DNA of 11,069 nt from an uncultured Ruminococcus sp. (GCA_937901485.1 CALGTT010000188.1:1-11069); one strand, 5' to 3'. Positions 1-6,823 are shown, counted from the stretch's first letter. Made by a program: numbers and translations. The notes: generated by a model from the sequence alone, not told the origin.

Positions 1-1022
1 CCACCGGCCGCCGCGTCGTGGCCTTCTACACCCAGCACGACGTGGATCTGTGGGAGGACTGCTGTGCCCGCGCCATCATGGCGGTGGGCGGCACCAATGA
101 GGACGTTTGCCAGGTTGCCTACGGCTACGGTCTGTTCACCGGCGGTCTGGGCGCACATCAGGGTGCAAACGAGATCGGTGCAATGGTCATCCCGATGTCG
201 AGCGGCAACACACAGCGTCAGATCATGATGATGCGTGAGCTTGGCTCTACCATCCTCTGCTGCACACCGTCCTATGCAACCTATCTGGGCGAAGCCATCC
301 ACGATATGGGCATTGATCCGTCCGAGCTGAAGCTCAAGGCAGGTCTGTTCGGCGCAGAGCCGTGGACACAGGAAATGCGCCTGAAGATCGAGGAACTTCT
401 GGGCATTGATGCCTGCGATATCTACGGTCTGACTGAGATCGCAGGTCCGGGCGTTGCGTTCGAATGTCTGGAGAAAAACGGTTCTCACGTCAACGAAGAC
501 CATGTGATCGCTGAGATCATCAACCCCGAAACCGGCGAGCCGCTGCCCTATGGTCAGGCAGGTGAACTGGTGTTCACGACCATCACCAAGAAGGGTATGC
601 CGATGCTGCGCTACAGAACGCACGATGTCTGCACGCTCAACCCCGAAAAGTGCGCCTGCGGCAGAACGACCGTCCGCATGGGCAGAATCACGGGCAGAAC
701 GGATGATATGATCATCGTGCGCGGTGTCAATGTCTTCCCGTCCCAGATCGAAACTGTCCTCGTCAGAACCGAGGGCGTTGCACCGCACTATCTGCTGGTG
801 GTGGATCGTGTGAATAATGCCGATACGCTGGAGGTTCAGGTGGAAATGACCGAGGAGGCATTCACCGACAGCCTCGCCAATATGCAGAGACTCCAGAAGG
901 AGATTCAGGCAGAGATCAAGTCCGTTGTCGGTGTCATGGCAAAGGTGACCATCATGCCGCCCAAGAGCCTGCCGCGTTCCGAAGGCAAGGCAAAGCGCGT
1001 GATCGACAACAGAAAGCTGTAA
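1..1022 (+). CDS. paaK: Phenylacetate-CoA ligase, 5'-truncated by the window edge
   Basis: The reading frame is open from the first in-frame codon at position 3, so the true start lies upstream; about 339 residues are visible of the roughly 430 usual for the family. The product is an AMP-forming ligase that activates phenylacetate or a related aryl acid with ATP and CoA in the cytoplasm. Family motifs seen in order are YGYGLFTGGLGAH, the adenylate-binding YGLTEIAGPG, the YRTHD motif, and GRTDDMIIVRGVNVFPSQIE at the hinge to the C-terminal domain. The protein ends normally with a conserved-looking PRSEGKAKRV segment and TAA. The N-terminal P-loop-like Ser/Thr/Gly motif is outside the window. 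In anaerobes such genes often accompany indolepyruvate oxidoreductase genes, but the upstream neighbour cannot be seen. The family call is secure; the exact aryl acid is not determined. Confidence 0.93.
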   Translation, partial: TGRRVVAFYTQHDVDLWEDCCARAIMAVGGTNEDVCQVAYGYGLFTGGLGAHQGANEIGAMVIPMSSGNTQRQIMMMRELGSTILCCTPSYATYLGEAIHDMGIDPSELKLKAGLFGAEPWTQEMRLKIEELLGIDACDIYGLTEIAGPGVAFECLEKNGSHVNEDHVIAEIINPETGEPLPYGQAGELVFTTITKKGMPMLRYRTHDVCTLNPEKCACGRTTVRMGRITGRTDDMIIVRGVNVFPSQIETVLVRTEGVAPHYLLVVDRVNNADTLEVQVEMTEEAFTDSLANMQRLQKEIQAEIKSVVGVMAKVTIMPPKSLPRSEGKAKRVIDNRKL

Positions 1023-1029
1023 GATCCCA

Positions 1030-1055
1030 TCACCCCATCTGCTGTGATGGGGTGA
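1030..1055 (+). terminator. Hairpin after the ligase gene, possible terminator
   Basis: A perfect 10-bp stem (TCACCCCATC with GATGGGGTGA) encloses a 6-base loop and begins 8 bases after the ligase stop codon. It is not followed by a run of T, so it is a weak candidate for intrinsic termination. It may instead protect the mRNA end or need a termination factor. The next gene starts 28 bases later and I see no clear promoter between them, so partial read-through is possible. Confidence 0.5.
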
Positions 1056-1082
1056 CATCATCATTCCAAGAAAGGGAGAATC

Positions 1083-2237
1083 ATGAGCACAACACAAGAA
1101 AACATGTCCGGCGGCATGGATTCCGGACTGCACGCAGGAATGCCTGCTGCACAGCCGGTCAGTGATCCGTATGCGGAACGCACGGAACAGGGCGTGCATC
1201 AGTACATCTGCCCGAACTGTGCGGCAGGTCTGCAATTTGATCCGAAGAAGCAGGGTTTCAGCTGTGCCTACTGCATGAGCTTTTTCACGCCGGAGGAATG
1301 CAAGGCTGCCAATGAGAAGATCGAGCAGGAGGCAAAGGAGGAAGCTCCGAAAAATGACGAATTTGCGGAGAATGTCCAGCTTTACAGCTGCCCGTCCTGC
1401 GGTGCGGAATTGATTACCGACCAGAATACTTCCGCAACAGAGTGCTATTACTGTCACAATCCGGTGGTATTGCAGGGACGATTGTCCGGCGATTACCGCC
1501 CGTCCAAGGTCATTCCGTTCAAGATCGACCGCGCGGGTGCGCACAATATTTTCAAGACATGGTGCAAACGCCGCAAGTTCCTGCCCAAGAGCTTTACCTC
1601 TGACAGCCAGCTTCTGCACATGCAGGGCGTGTATGTGCCGTTCTGGGTGGCAGACTGCGACATCCACGGACAGATGCAGGCGATCTGCAAGCGCATCCGG
1701 ACATGGAGATCGGGCAACTACCGCTACACAGAAACAAAGGAATATGAGGTGTTCCGTGATGCCTCCATCCAGTTTCTCGGCATCCCTGCGGACGGCGCAA
1801 GCAAGATCGAGGATGCGCTGATGGAAGCCATTGAGCCGTTCAATTATGATGATACGGTGGACTTTGAAATGGCGTATTTAAGCGGTTTTCTCTCTGACAA
1901 ATACGATGTGAACAAGGTGCAGGTATTTCCGCGCGTGCGCAACCGTGCCGTCAACGGCAGTGACCAGCTCCTGCGCTCGTCCATGACGGGCTACAATTCC
2001 GTGCGCGTGACGCGTTCGGATATGCACATCCTCAGCACAAAATGGCAGTACATGCTCCTACCCGTCTGGTTCATGACCTACCAGTACAAGGGCAAGCAGT
2101 ATGCCTTTGCCATCAACGGACAGACCGGAAAGCAGGCAGGCACACCGCCGCTGGATACCAAAAAACTGACCGCACTCTGCGTGCTGATCGTGATCGGATG
2201 CACATTACTTGGTTTACTGGGAGGGCTGCTCATATGA
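1083..2237 (+). CDS. Double zinc-ribbon, C-terminally membrane-anchored protein
   Basis: A 384-residue protein of unknown function. It starts at ATG 1083 behind a good ribosome binding site (AAAGGGAG at 1071-1078). Two four-cysteine zinc ribbons are visible: CPNC...CAYC at residues 43-64 and CPSC...CYYC at residues 103-124, separated by an acidic, lysine-rich linker. A conserved-looking middle domain follows, rich in aromatic residues and including a VYVPFWVADCDIHG segment. The last about 22 residues form one hydrophobic helix, so the ribbons probably face the cytoplasm and the protein is tail-anchored. Similar Firmicutes proteins are usually annotated as TFIIB-type zinc ribbon or PriA-like proteins, but no helicase motif is present. 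The stop overlaps the start of the TPM gene by ATGA, indicating translational coupling and a shared role, probably at the membrane. The function is not known. Confidence 0.85.
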   Translation: MSTTQENMSGGMDSGLHAGMPAAQPVSDPYAERTEQGVHQYICPNCAAGLQFDPKKQGFSCAYCMSFFTPEECKAANEKIEQEAKEEAPKNDEFAENVQLYSCPSCGAELITDQNTSATECYYCHNPVVLQGRLSGDYRPSKVIPFKIDRAGAHNIFKTWCKRRKFLPKSFTSDSQLLHMQGVYVPFWVADCDIHGQMQAICKRIRTWRSGNYRYTETKEYEVFRDASIQFLGIPADGASKIEDALMEAIEPFNYDDTVDFEMAYLSGFLSDKYDVNKVQVFPRVRNRAVNGSDQLLRSSMTGYNSVRVTRSDMHILSTKWQYMLLPVWFMTYQYKGKQYAFAINGQTGKQAGTPPLDTKKLTALCVLIVIGCTLLGLLGGLLI

Positions 2238-3694
2238 AAAAACTTCTGAGAAACCTCCTGTTCGCAGGTGCAGCCATGTGCCTGTGCCAGCCGCTGACAG
2301 CGGGGGCTGCGGATGCGGTGCTTCTTGACAATGCGAATGTACTGACCGAGGAGGAGAATGACACCTGCCGCGCGACGCTGAATGACACGGCGGATGAGAT
2401 CGGCATGAATGTGCTTGTAATCATCGGCGGCGAAAGCTTCCCCGAGGGCGCGGCAAAGGAAACAGCAGAGCTGGTCTATGAACAGAAATTCGGGGATTCT
2501 GACGGCGTGTGTCTGTTTCTCGATGCCCGTGAGGAGAATGCACAGCATTATTTCTGCGCCGCAGGACTTGCAAAGCTCTACTACACGGACACCACGGAAA
2601 ACCGTGTTTCTGTGATGTTCGATGAAATGGAAAGCTTCCTCTATCCGCCGGCGGATATGGCTGGCGCGATCAGCATTCTGGATATCAATCTGGACTACTA
2701 CTACAATGTGGGTATGGTCGAGGGCGAAACGGTGCAGGACAGCAGCGGCATGTATTACTATTTCGAGGATGACACGCTGAAATTCTCCGAAACACCGCCG
2801 GAAGAAAACGGCGGCAGCGGTGATCCGGCAGCCTCGGAAGAACCTGAAGAAACCGAACCGGAAAAGAACTTGTCCGATTATGCCGGCACGGGCAATGCAG
2901 TGCTCTACGATGAGGCGCAGCGGCTGAGCGCGTCGGAATATGACGAATGCCTTGCAAAGCTTCAGGATGCTGCGGACGAAACGGGCATGAACGTGGGCAT
3001 GGTGCTTGGCTCACAGATGCGCTCGGACTACACCATCCAGTCCCTTGCGGATGCAAGCTATGACCAGCTGTTCGGGCCGAACACGGACGGACTGCTGTAT
3101 TACATGGATCTCAGCGGTCAGGATTCGCCCTATGACTACATTTCCACCTGCGGCATGGGGCAGATGTACTACACCAACGACACCAGATCCGACCGGATCA
3201 ACGCGATTTTTGACGCGGTGTTCCCCTACCTCATCCCCTCCGGCAGCGAGGATGTGGTGGGTGCGATCGGGGAATTTTCCGAGCAGGTGACGCTGTATTA
3301 TCATGCAGGCGTACCGGATAATTACTATGTGTATGATGATGTATACAACGAGTACTATTATGTGAAGGACGGCAAGCTGGCAGCATCCAGCAGAAGACCG
3401 TACGTCAGCATGGAATCCGTGCTTGGCATAACAGGGGGCGGCTTCGTGATCGGACTGATCGCGGCACTGATCACATTCTTTGCGGTCAAGACGCATTACA
3501 AGTTCAAGTCCGCGCTTGCACCGACTGCCTATGTCAACCGGAAAAATCTGACGTTCCACAACCAGTACGACCGTTTTTTGCGGCAGTACACCTCAAGAGT
3601 CAAGATCGAATCTTCCTCCGGCGGCGGAGGAGGCGGCGGTGGCGGCGGCGGCAGCAGCTCCGGCGGTCACGGCGGCGGCGGACGGCACCGCTGA
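2234..3694 (+). CDS. Secreted membrane-anchored protein with two tandem TPM domains
   Basis: The start chosen is ATG 2234, preceded by GGGAGG at 2219-2224 and overlapping the upstream stop; an open extension back to 2042 lies inside the previous gene and lacks a signal peptide. The product is 486 residues. A signal peptide ends near residue 26. TPM-type (YgcG/Psb32-like) domain 1 spans about 34-158 and domain 2 about 223-358, with the matching phrases DETGMNV and DEIGMNV marking an internal duplication. An acidic Pro/Glu linker (about 185-212) separates them. A transmembrane helix lies at about 397-418, followed by a tail with eleven consecutive glycines and a Gly/His end. Gly-rich tails are typical of YgcG-like proteins; two TPM domains in one chain are less usual. 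TPM domains are linked to phosphatase activity or photosystem repair in other organisms, but the role here is unknown. The gene probably works with the coupled zinc-ribbon gene. Confidence 0.85.
   Translation: MKKLLRNLLFAGAAMCLCQPLTAGAADAVLLDNANVLTEEENDTCRATLNDTADEIGMNVLVIIGGESFPEGAAKETAELVYEQKFGDSDGVCLFLDAREENAQHYFCAAGLAKLYYTDTTENRVSVMFDEMESFLYPPADMAGAISILDINLDYYYNVGMVEGETVQDSSGMYYYFEDDTLKFSETPPEENGGSGDPAASEEPEETEPEKNLSDYAGTGNAVLYDEAQRLSASEYDECLAKLQDAADETGMNVGMVLGSQMRSDYTIQSLADASYDQLFGPNTDGLLYYMDLSGQDSPYDYISTCGMGQMYYTNDTRSDRINAIFDAVFPYLIPSGSEDVVGAIGEFSEQVTLYYHAGVPDNYYVYDDVYNEYYYVKDGKLAASSRRPYVSMESVLGITGGGFVIGLIAALITFFAVKTHYKFKSALAPTAYVNRKNLTFHNQYDRFLRQYTSRVKIESSSGGGGGGGGGGGSSSGGHGGGGRHR
3620..3652 (+). 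repeat. Imperfect GGC trinucleotide run encoding polyglycine
   Basis: Eleven consecutive glycine codons (GGC, GGA, GGT; mostly GGC) lie in the C-terminal tail of the TPM protein and are followed by a second glycine cluster near the stop. The tract could vary in length by slippage, and any change in multiples of three would keep the frame. Confidence 0.8.
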
Positions 3695-3710
3695 CCGTGC
3701 AGAATTGATA

Positions 3711-3748
3711 AAAACGATGCTCCGAGTTGTTCGGGGCATCGTTTTGTT
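3711..3748 (+). terminator. Intrinsic terminator of the zinc-ribbon/TPM operon
   Basis: A 15-bp stem, AAAACGATGCTCCGA paired with TCGGGGCATCGTTTT (one G-T wobble), has a 5-base loop and a T-rich 3' arm, 16 bases after the TPM stop. The A-rich 5' side means it could also act on the opposite strand. An almost identical hairpin occurs 1,030 bases downstream and a related one at 5611. Confidence 0.92.
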
Positions 3749-3798
3749 CTATGTAATTGTAAATTTTCCGTGAAGTTTAGTGAAATCGCCTCCCACTA

Positions 3799-3827
3799 TT
3801 GACATTCAACACGAATTGTTGTATAAT
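3799..3827 (+). promoter_or_regulatory. Perfect-consensus sigma-A promoter for the first dockerin-like gene
   Basis: TTGACA at 3799-3804 and TATAAT at 3822-3827 are separated by exactly 17 bp. The spacer contains an inverted repeat, CAACA-CGAAT-TGTTG (3807-3821), that could be an operator. Transcription would begin near 3834, giving a leader of about 37 bases. A full-consensus promoter this strong often implies a repressor or very high expression; no regulator gene is visible nearby. Confidence 0.92.
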
Positions 3828-3835
3828 AATGCCAA

Positions 3836-3870
3836 AGGGTAATACCCGAATTACGAAAGGGGTAATGATT
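3836..3870 (+). promoter_or_regulatory. Leader with alternative GTAAT/ATTAC pairings around the ribosome binding site
   Basis: The ribosome binding site AAAGGGG (3856-3862) lies 8 bases before ATG 3871. The pentamer ATTAC (3850-3854) can pair either with the upstream GTAAT (3839-3843) or with the downstream GTAAT (3862-3866). The second hairpin would hold the ribosome binding site in its loop. A short GGGT/ACCC hairpin (3838-3848) overlaps the first option. The stems are short, so regulation by structure is only a possibility. The same leader is repeated exactly at 4866-4900. Confidence 0.45.
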
Positions 3871-4728
3871 ATGAAAAAGAAATTACAAAAACTGACCGCA
3901 TTGTTCCTGGGCATCATCATGCTGCCGGTAATACCAGTATCAGTGAATGCAGAAGAACCGGTAGTTAAGGACTTTGAATATTTTTATTCACTGTCAGATT
4001 ATGAAGTATATTGTGAGATATATGATGCATTTTATGGTGTTTACTTCGGTACTGGGGAGGGCGGACCTAAAGAAACACTTCCCCCGGTAAATGAACTGCC
4101 GTTTGTATATCATATGAATGAGTTTATCAATGACAGATACCTCCCGCTCCGGTTTACCACTAATGCTGAATTTTATGATAAATATTACGATACTCCTGAT
4201 TCGATCGTGGACGATGAAGGCAGGGAAAGACATTATCAGGAGAATAAAGAAATGTTTTATAATCCGGAAGTGATGGGATTTCCGTCCAGCTGGCGAAGCT
4301 TTTCCGATGAAGAACGAACGGTTGATAGTGCTGTGTACATTGAGAGACATGGAACTACAGATTTACACGGCGGCAAGCACCTTGAAGTGGTATTGGATTG
4401 TGCCAAGCTGGCGGAATACGACTCCCGCTTTGTAGGCAAAAGCCCGTCCTCGGATGTCTTTGATGTTTACAGACTCATGCTGACGTTATGGTATTCAGAT
4501 CTTTTTGAAAACTATCTGCTTGACAGAAAAGCTCCACGTTATTGGTTTCCCGTTCCGCTCGGCGTTCCATTGGATACTACGCTGACATTTGTTCTCTACG
4601 GCGACCACAATAAGGACGGTGTCGTCAATGCCGCGGATTCTTCTGTTATTCTCCAGTACGCCGCTCTGGTTGGTACGGGCTATACCGGAACAATGGAGGA
4701 ATATGTAGAAAGTCTCTCCACAGAATAA
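3871..4728 (+). CDS. Secreted protein with unknown body and C-terminal dockerin-like repeat
   Basis: The start is ATG 3871, 8 bases after AAAGGGG; an in-frame ATG at 3865 sits too close to that site. The product is 285 residues. A signal peptide (basic MKKK, hydrophobic core, cleavage probably after VNA at residue 27) shows export. The middle (about 28-240) is acidic and rich in tyrosine and phenylalanine; I recognise no family or catalytic motif. Residues about 243-285 carry one dockerin-like calcium loop (D245, N247, D249, D256) followed by VILQYAALVGTGYTG. Classical type I dockerins have two such loops, so this is a half-unit and cohesin binding is uncertain. The body is visibly more AT-rich than neighbouring genes, while the signal-peptide region and the dockerin-like end match the next gene closely, suggesting a swapped module. 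It is probably an extracellular or cell-surface protein with its own promoter and terminator. Confidence 0.85.
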   Translation: MKKKLQKLTALFLGIIMLPVIPVSVNAEEPVVKDFEYFYSLSDYEVYCEIYDAFYGVYFGTGEGGPKETLPPVNELPFVYHMNEFINDRYLPLRFTTNAEFYDKYYDTPDSIVDDEGRERHYQENKEMFYNPEVMGFPSSWRSFSDEERTVDSAVYIERHGTTDLHGGKHLEVVLDCAKLAEYDSRFVGKSPSSDVFDVYRLMLTLWYSDLFENYLLDRKAPRYWFPVPLGVPLDTTLTFVLYGDHNKDGVVNAADSSVILQYAALVGTGYTGTMEEYVESLSTE

Positions 4729-4740
4729 ACAGCGAATTAC

Positions 4741-4778
4741 AAAACGATGCTCCGAGTTGTTCGGGGCATCGTTTTATT
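4741..4778 (+). terminator. Intrinsic terminator of the first dockerin-like cassette
   Basis: This is the same 15-bp hairpin as at 3711, with an identical stem and loop and a TTTT-containing 3' arm. It begins 12 bases after the TAA of the first dockerin-like gene. Confidence 0.92.
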
Positions 4779-4828
4779 CTGTACAATTGTAAACTTTCTG
4801 TGAAGTTTGGTGAAATCCACCCCCCCTA

Positions 4829-4857
4829 TTGACATTCAACACGAATTGTTGTATAAT
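4829..4857 (+). promoter_or_regulatory. Perfect-consensus sigma-A promoter for the second dockerin-like gene
   Basis: TTGACA at 4829-4834 and TATAAT at 4852-4857 have a 17-bp spacer containing the same CAACA/TGTTG inverted repeat (4837-4851) as the first promoter. The leader 4866-4900, with its AAAGGGG site and alternative GTAAT/ATTAC pairings, is identical to the first copy. The two genes are therefore expected to be expressed and regulated alike. Confidence 0.92.
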
Positions 4858-4900
4858 AATGCCAAAGGGTAATACCCGAATTACGAAAGGGGTAATGATT

Positions 4901-5596
4901 ATGAAAAAGAAATTACAAAAACTGACCGCATTGTTCCTGGGCATCGTCATGCTGCCGGTAACACCGGTATCAGTGAATGCCGACGAGCAGGCAGATGTGA
5001 ATGGACCTATATCACAGTACGCCTACGGCGACCTCAACAAGGATCACGCAGTGAATGCCGCAGATGCCGCACTCATTCTCCAGTACGCCGCTTCCGTTGG
5101 CGCGGGCTATACCGGCTCGCTGGAGGACTATATCGAAGGACCAACCACAAATGTGGACGAGCGTGTCCTGCGCGGTACTGCCTATCTGGAGGGAAGCTTC
5201 AACGATCCTGAAGCGGAGGATTTTTACCTTTCCGGTGATCCGATCTATGACAATGCGGAATTTTCCTGCACATGGCACATCTCCGACTGTGAGAATTTCG
5301 ATGACGCGGATACAATCGCGCTTCGCATTGAGTACGCGCATCCCAATCCGCTGGGTAAGTCCGGAGAAGTGGCTCTGACAGTAAAGGAAGTCCTGCTGGA
5401 TGACGTAAAGGTCGAGAATTTCAGCGGCAAGCCGCTGTATTCGTTCAGAACCGATCACGGCTTTGCGATGGATGATGTCACGGACATCACGTTCAATCTG
5501 CGCAATGCGGCGTTCAATGATCTGGACATGGAATTTTCCGAGCAGGTAACAGTCATTTTTGAGCTGACAGGACTTTCCGAGCTTGCGGCTGAGTAA
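4901..5596 (+). CDS. Secreted protein with N-terminal dockerin-like repeat and unknown C-terminal domain
   Basis: The start is ATG 4901 behind AAAGGGG; the product is 231 residues. The signal peptide is nearly the same as in the preceding protein, with cleavage near VNA (residue 27). A single dockerin-like loop follows at once (D44, N46, D48, D55, then ALILQYAASVGAGYTG), so it is at the opposite end compared with the upstream paralogue. Residues about 85-231 form an acidic region with alternating hydrophobic stretches, consistent with a beta-sandwich such as a carbohydrate-binding or cohesin-like fold, but I see no diagnostic motif and assign no family. Base composition is close to that of the general neighbourhood, unlike the AT-rich first gene. 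It is likely exported and coexpressed with the first cassette from an identical promoter. Confidence 0.85.
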   Translation: MKKKLQKLTALFLGIVMLPVTPVSVNADEQADVNGPISQYAYGDLNKDHAVNAADAALILQYAASVGAGYTGSLEDYIEGPTTNVDERVLRGTAYLEGSFNDPEAEDFYLSGDPIYDNAEFSCTWHISDCENFDDADTIALRIEYAHPNPLGKSGEVALTVKEVLLDDVKVENFSGKPLYSFRTDHGFAMDDVTDITFNLRNAAFNDLDMEFSEQVTVIFELTGLSELAAE

Positions 5597-5607
5597 ACTG
5601 ATACAAA

Positions 5608-5648
5608 ACAAAACGATGCTCCGTTTTTCGCGGAGCATCGGCTTTTTA
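5608..5648. terminator. Bidirectional terminator between the dockerin-like gene and prfB
   Basis: A perfect 10-bp stem, CGATGCTCCG with CGGAGCATCG, has a 7-base loop, an A-rich left flank (AAAACAAAA) and a T-rich right flank (GCTTTTTATT), so it can stop transcription from either side. It lies 17 bases after the plus-strand TAA and ends at the prfB stop. The left arm shares the AAAACGATGCTCCG sequence of the two upstream terminators, but the loop and right side differ. Confidence 0.92.
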
Positions 5649-6770
5649 TTAGTTAGCATTCAGCGTACCATGCGACAGCGACTTCAGATAGGCATTGATA
5701 AAGCCATCCAGATCACCATCCATGACCGCGTTGATGTTGCCGTTTTCAAAGCTTGTGCGGTGATCCTTGACGAGGGTGTAGGGCATGAACACATAGGAAC
5801 GGATCTGTGCGCCCCAGCCGATCTCCTTCTGCACGCCCTTGATGTCGGAAACCTTCTCCAGATGCTCTCTCTCCTTGATCTCTACGAGCTTCGAGCGCAG
5901 CATCTTCATCGCATAATCCTTGTTCTGGTACTGGCTTCGCTGTGTCTGGCAGGAAACGACAATGCCCGTGGGCTTGTGGATCAGGCGCACCGCAGAGCTG
6001 GTCTTGTTGACCTTCTGACCGCCTGCACCGGAGGAACGGTACACTTCCATTTCGATATCATCCGGACGGATGTCCACCTCGATGCTGTCATCAATTTCCG
6101 GCATGACTTCCAGAGCCGCAAAGGAGGTCTGTCTTCTGCCGGAGGAGTCGAACGGGGACACGCGCACCAGACGGTGCACGCCTGCCTCGGACTTCAGGAA
6201 GCCGTAGGCATTCACGCCCTCGACCATGATGGACGCGCTTTTCAGACCTGCCTCGTCACCGTCGAGGTAGTCGAGCAGATGCACCTTGAAATTGTGACGC
6301 TCTGCCCAGCGGTTATACATACGATAGAGCATTTCTGCCCAGTCCTGCGCCTCCGTGCCGCCTGCGCCGGGGTGGAAGGTGAGGATGGCGTTAGAGCTGT
6401 CATATTCGCCGGAGAGCAGGGTTTCGAGGTTTTTCGCCTCCAGATCTGCCTTGAAGCCGGCGATCTCGCTGACGATCTCCGCCTGCATGTCCTCGTCCTC
6501 CTCCTCCATGCACATTTCGATCATGGTGAGGATGTCCTCCAGTCTTGCCTGCATCTTCTCATAGCCGGCAATGCGGTTTTCCAGCTGTTTTGTCTTTTGC
6601 AGCACCTTCTGGGAATTCTCCAGATCGCTCCAGAAATCCTCGGCAGTTGCCTGTTCCTGCAGCTCCTTGACTTCCTCCTGTGCTTTCTTGATATTCAGAA
6701 CCTCGCCCAGCTCCGCGATATCCTTGCGGTAGCCGGTCATTTCAATTCGCAGTTCATCGAGTAAGATCAT
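5649..6770 (-). CDS. prfB: Peptide chain release factor 2
   Basis: A 373-residue class I release factor that recognises UGA and UAA stop codons on the ribosome and releases the finished peptide. The N-terminal helical region (about 1-110) is followed by the codon-recognition domain with the RF2-specific tripeptide SPF at residues 205-207, and by the catalytic GGQ at residues 250-252 within SSGAGGQKVNKTSSAVRL. The length is normal. It starts with ATG at 6770, after GGAG six bases upstream on the minus strand. The usual programmed +1 frameshift site (CTT TGA C after about 25 codons) is not seen: the corresponding stretch reads GTT CTG AAT ATC in one open frame. RF2 is needed here, since several genes in this window end in TGA. 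It is transcribed from its own promoter and ends at the shared terminator. Confidence 0.97.
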   Translation of the reverse strand: MILLDELRIEMTGYRKDIAELGEVLNIKKAQEEVKELQEQATAEDFWSDLENSQKVLQKTKQLENRIAGYEKMQARLEDILTMIEMCMEEEDEDMQAEIVSEIAGFKADLEAKNLETLLSGEYDSSNAILTFHPGAGGTEAQDWAEMLYRMYNRWAERHNFKVHLLDYLDGDEAGLKSASIMVEGVNAYGFLKSEAGVHRLVRVSPFDSSGRRQTSFAALEVMPEIDDSIEVDIRPDDIEMEVYRSSGAGGQKVNKTSSAVRLIHKPTGIVVSCQTQRSQYQNKDYAMKMLRSKLVEIKEREHLEKVSDIKGVQKEIGWGAQIRSYVFMPYTLVKDHRTSFENGNINAVMDGDLDGFINAYLKSLSHGTLNAN

Positions 6771-6823
6771 AGCTTTCTCCTTTTTCTGTTGTCCAAAAAC
6801 TTACAATTTGCATACTTACTTTT

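Larger units (their letters stand above)
3711..3950 (+). repeat. Direct repeat, copy 1 (terminator, promoter, leader, signal peptide)
   Basis: Aligned without gaps to 4741-4980, this 240-bp segment shows about 14 mismatches by eye. The stretch 3796-3915 (promoter, leader and most of the signal-peptide coding region) is identical over 120 bp. The mismatches cluster between the terminator and the promoter and at the end of the signal peptide. This indicates tandem duplication, or gene conversion that keeps the expression signals uniform. Confidence 0.93.
4741..4980 (+). repeat. Direct repeat, copy 2 (terminator, promoter, leader, signal peptide)
   Basis: This is the second copy of the 240-bp segment at 3711-3950, exactly 1,030 bases downstream and without gaps. 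Bases 4826-4945 are identical to the first copy. Recombination between the two copies would delete or duplicate exactly one complete cassette and leave all expression signals intact. Confidence 0.93.

Noticed and set aside
2234..2311. Lipoprotein signal in the TPM protein (cysteines at residues 16 and 18)
   Set aside because: The residues before these cysteines do not fit a lipobox, and the hydrophobic core plus the Ala-rich cleavage region fits an ordinary signal peptide.
3799..3870. N-terminal extension of the dockerin-like proteins (starting at 3799, and likewise at 4829)
   Set aside because: The extended start codon would be the TTG of the promoter -35 box, upstream of the transcript itself. 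The ribosome binding site and signal peptide support ATG 3871 and ATG 4901.
4597..4728. A complete two-loop type I dockerin
   Set aside because: Only one calcium-type loop is present; the following segment has no second D-x-N-x-D motif, so I call it dockerin-like.
5583..6764. A 393-codon open frame on the plus strand opposite prfB
   Set aside because: It lies antisense to a clear release factor 2 gene, has no ribosome binding site, and its His/Leu/Val-rich translation looks like the reverse of biased codons.
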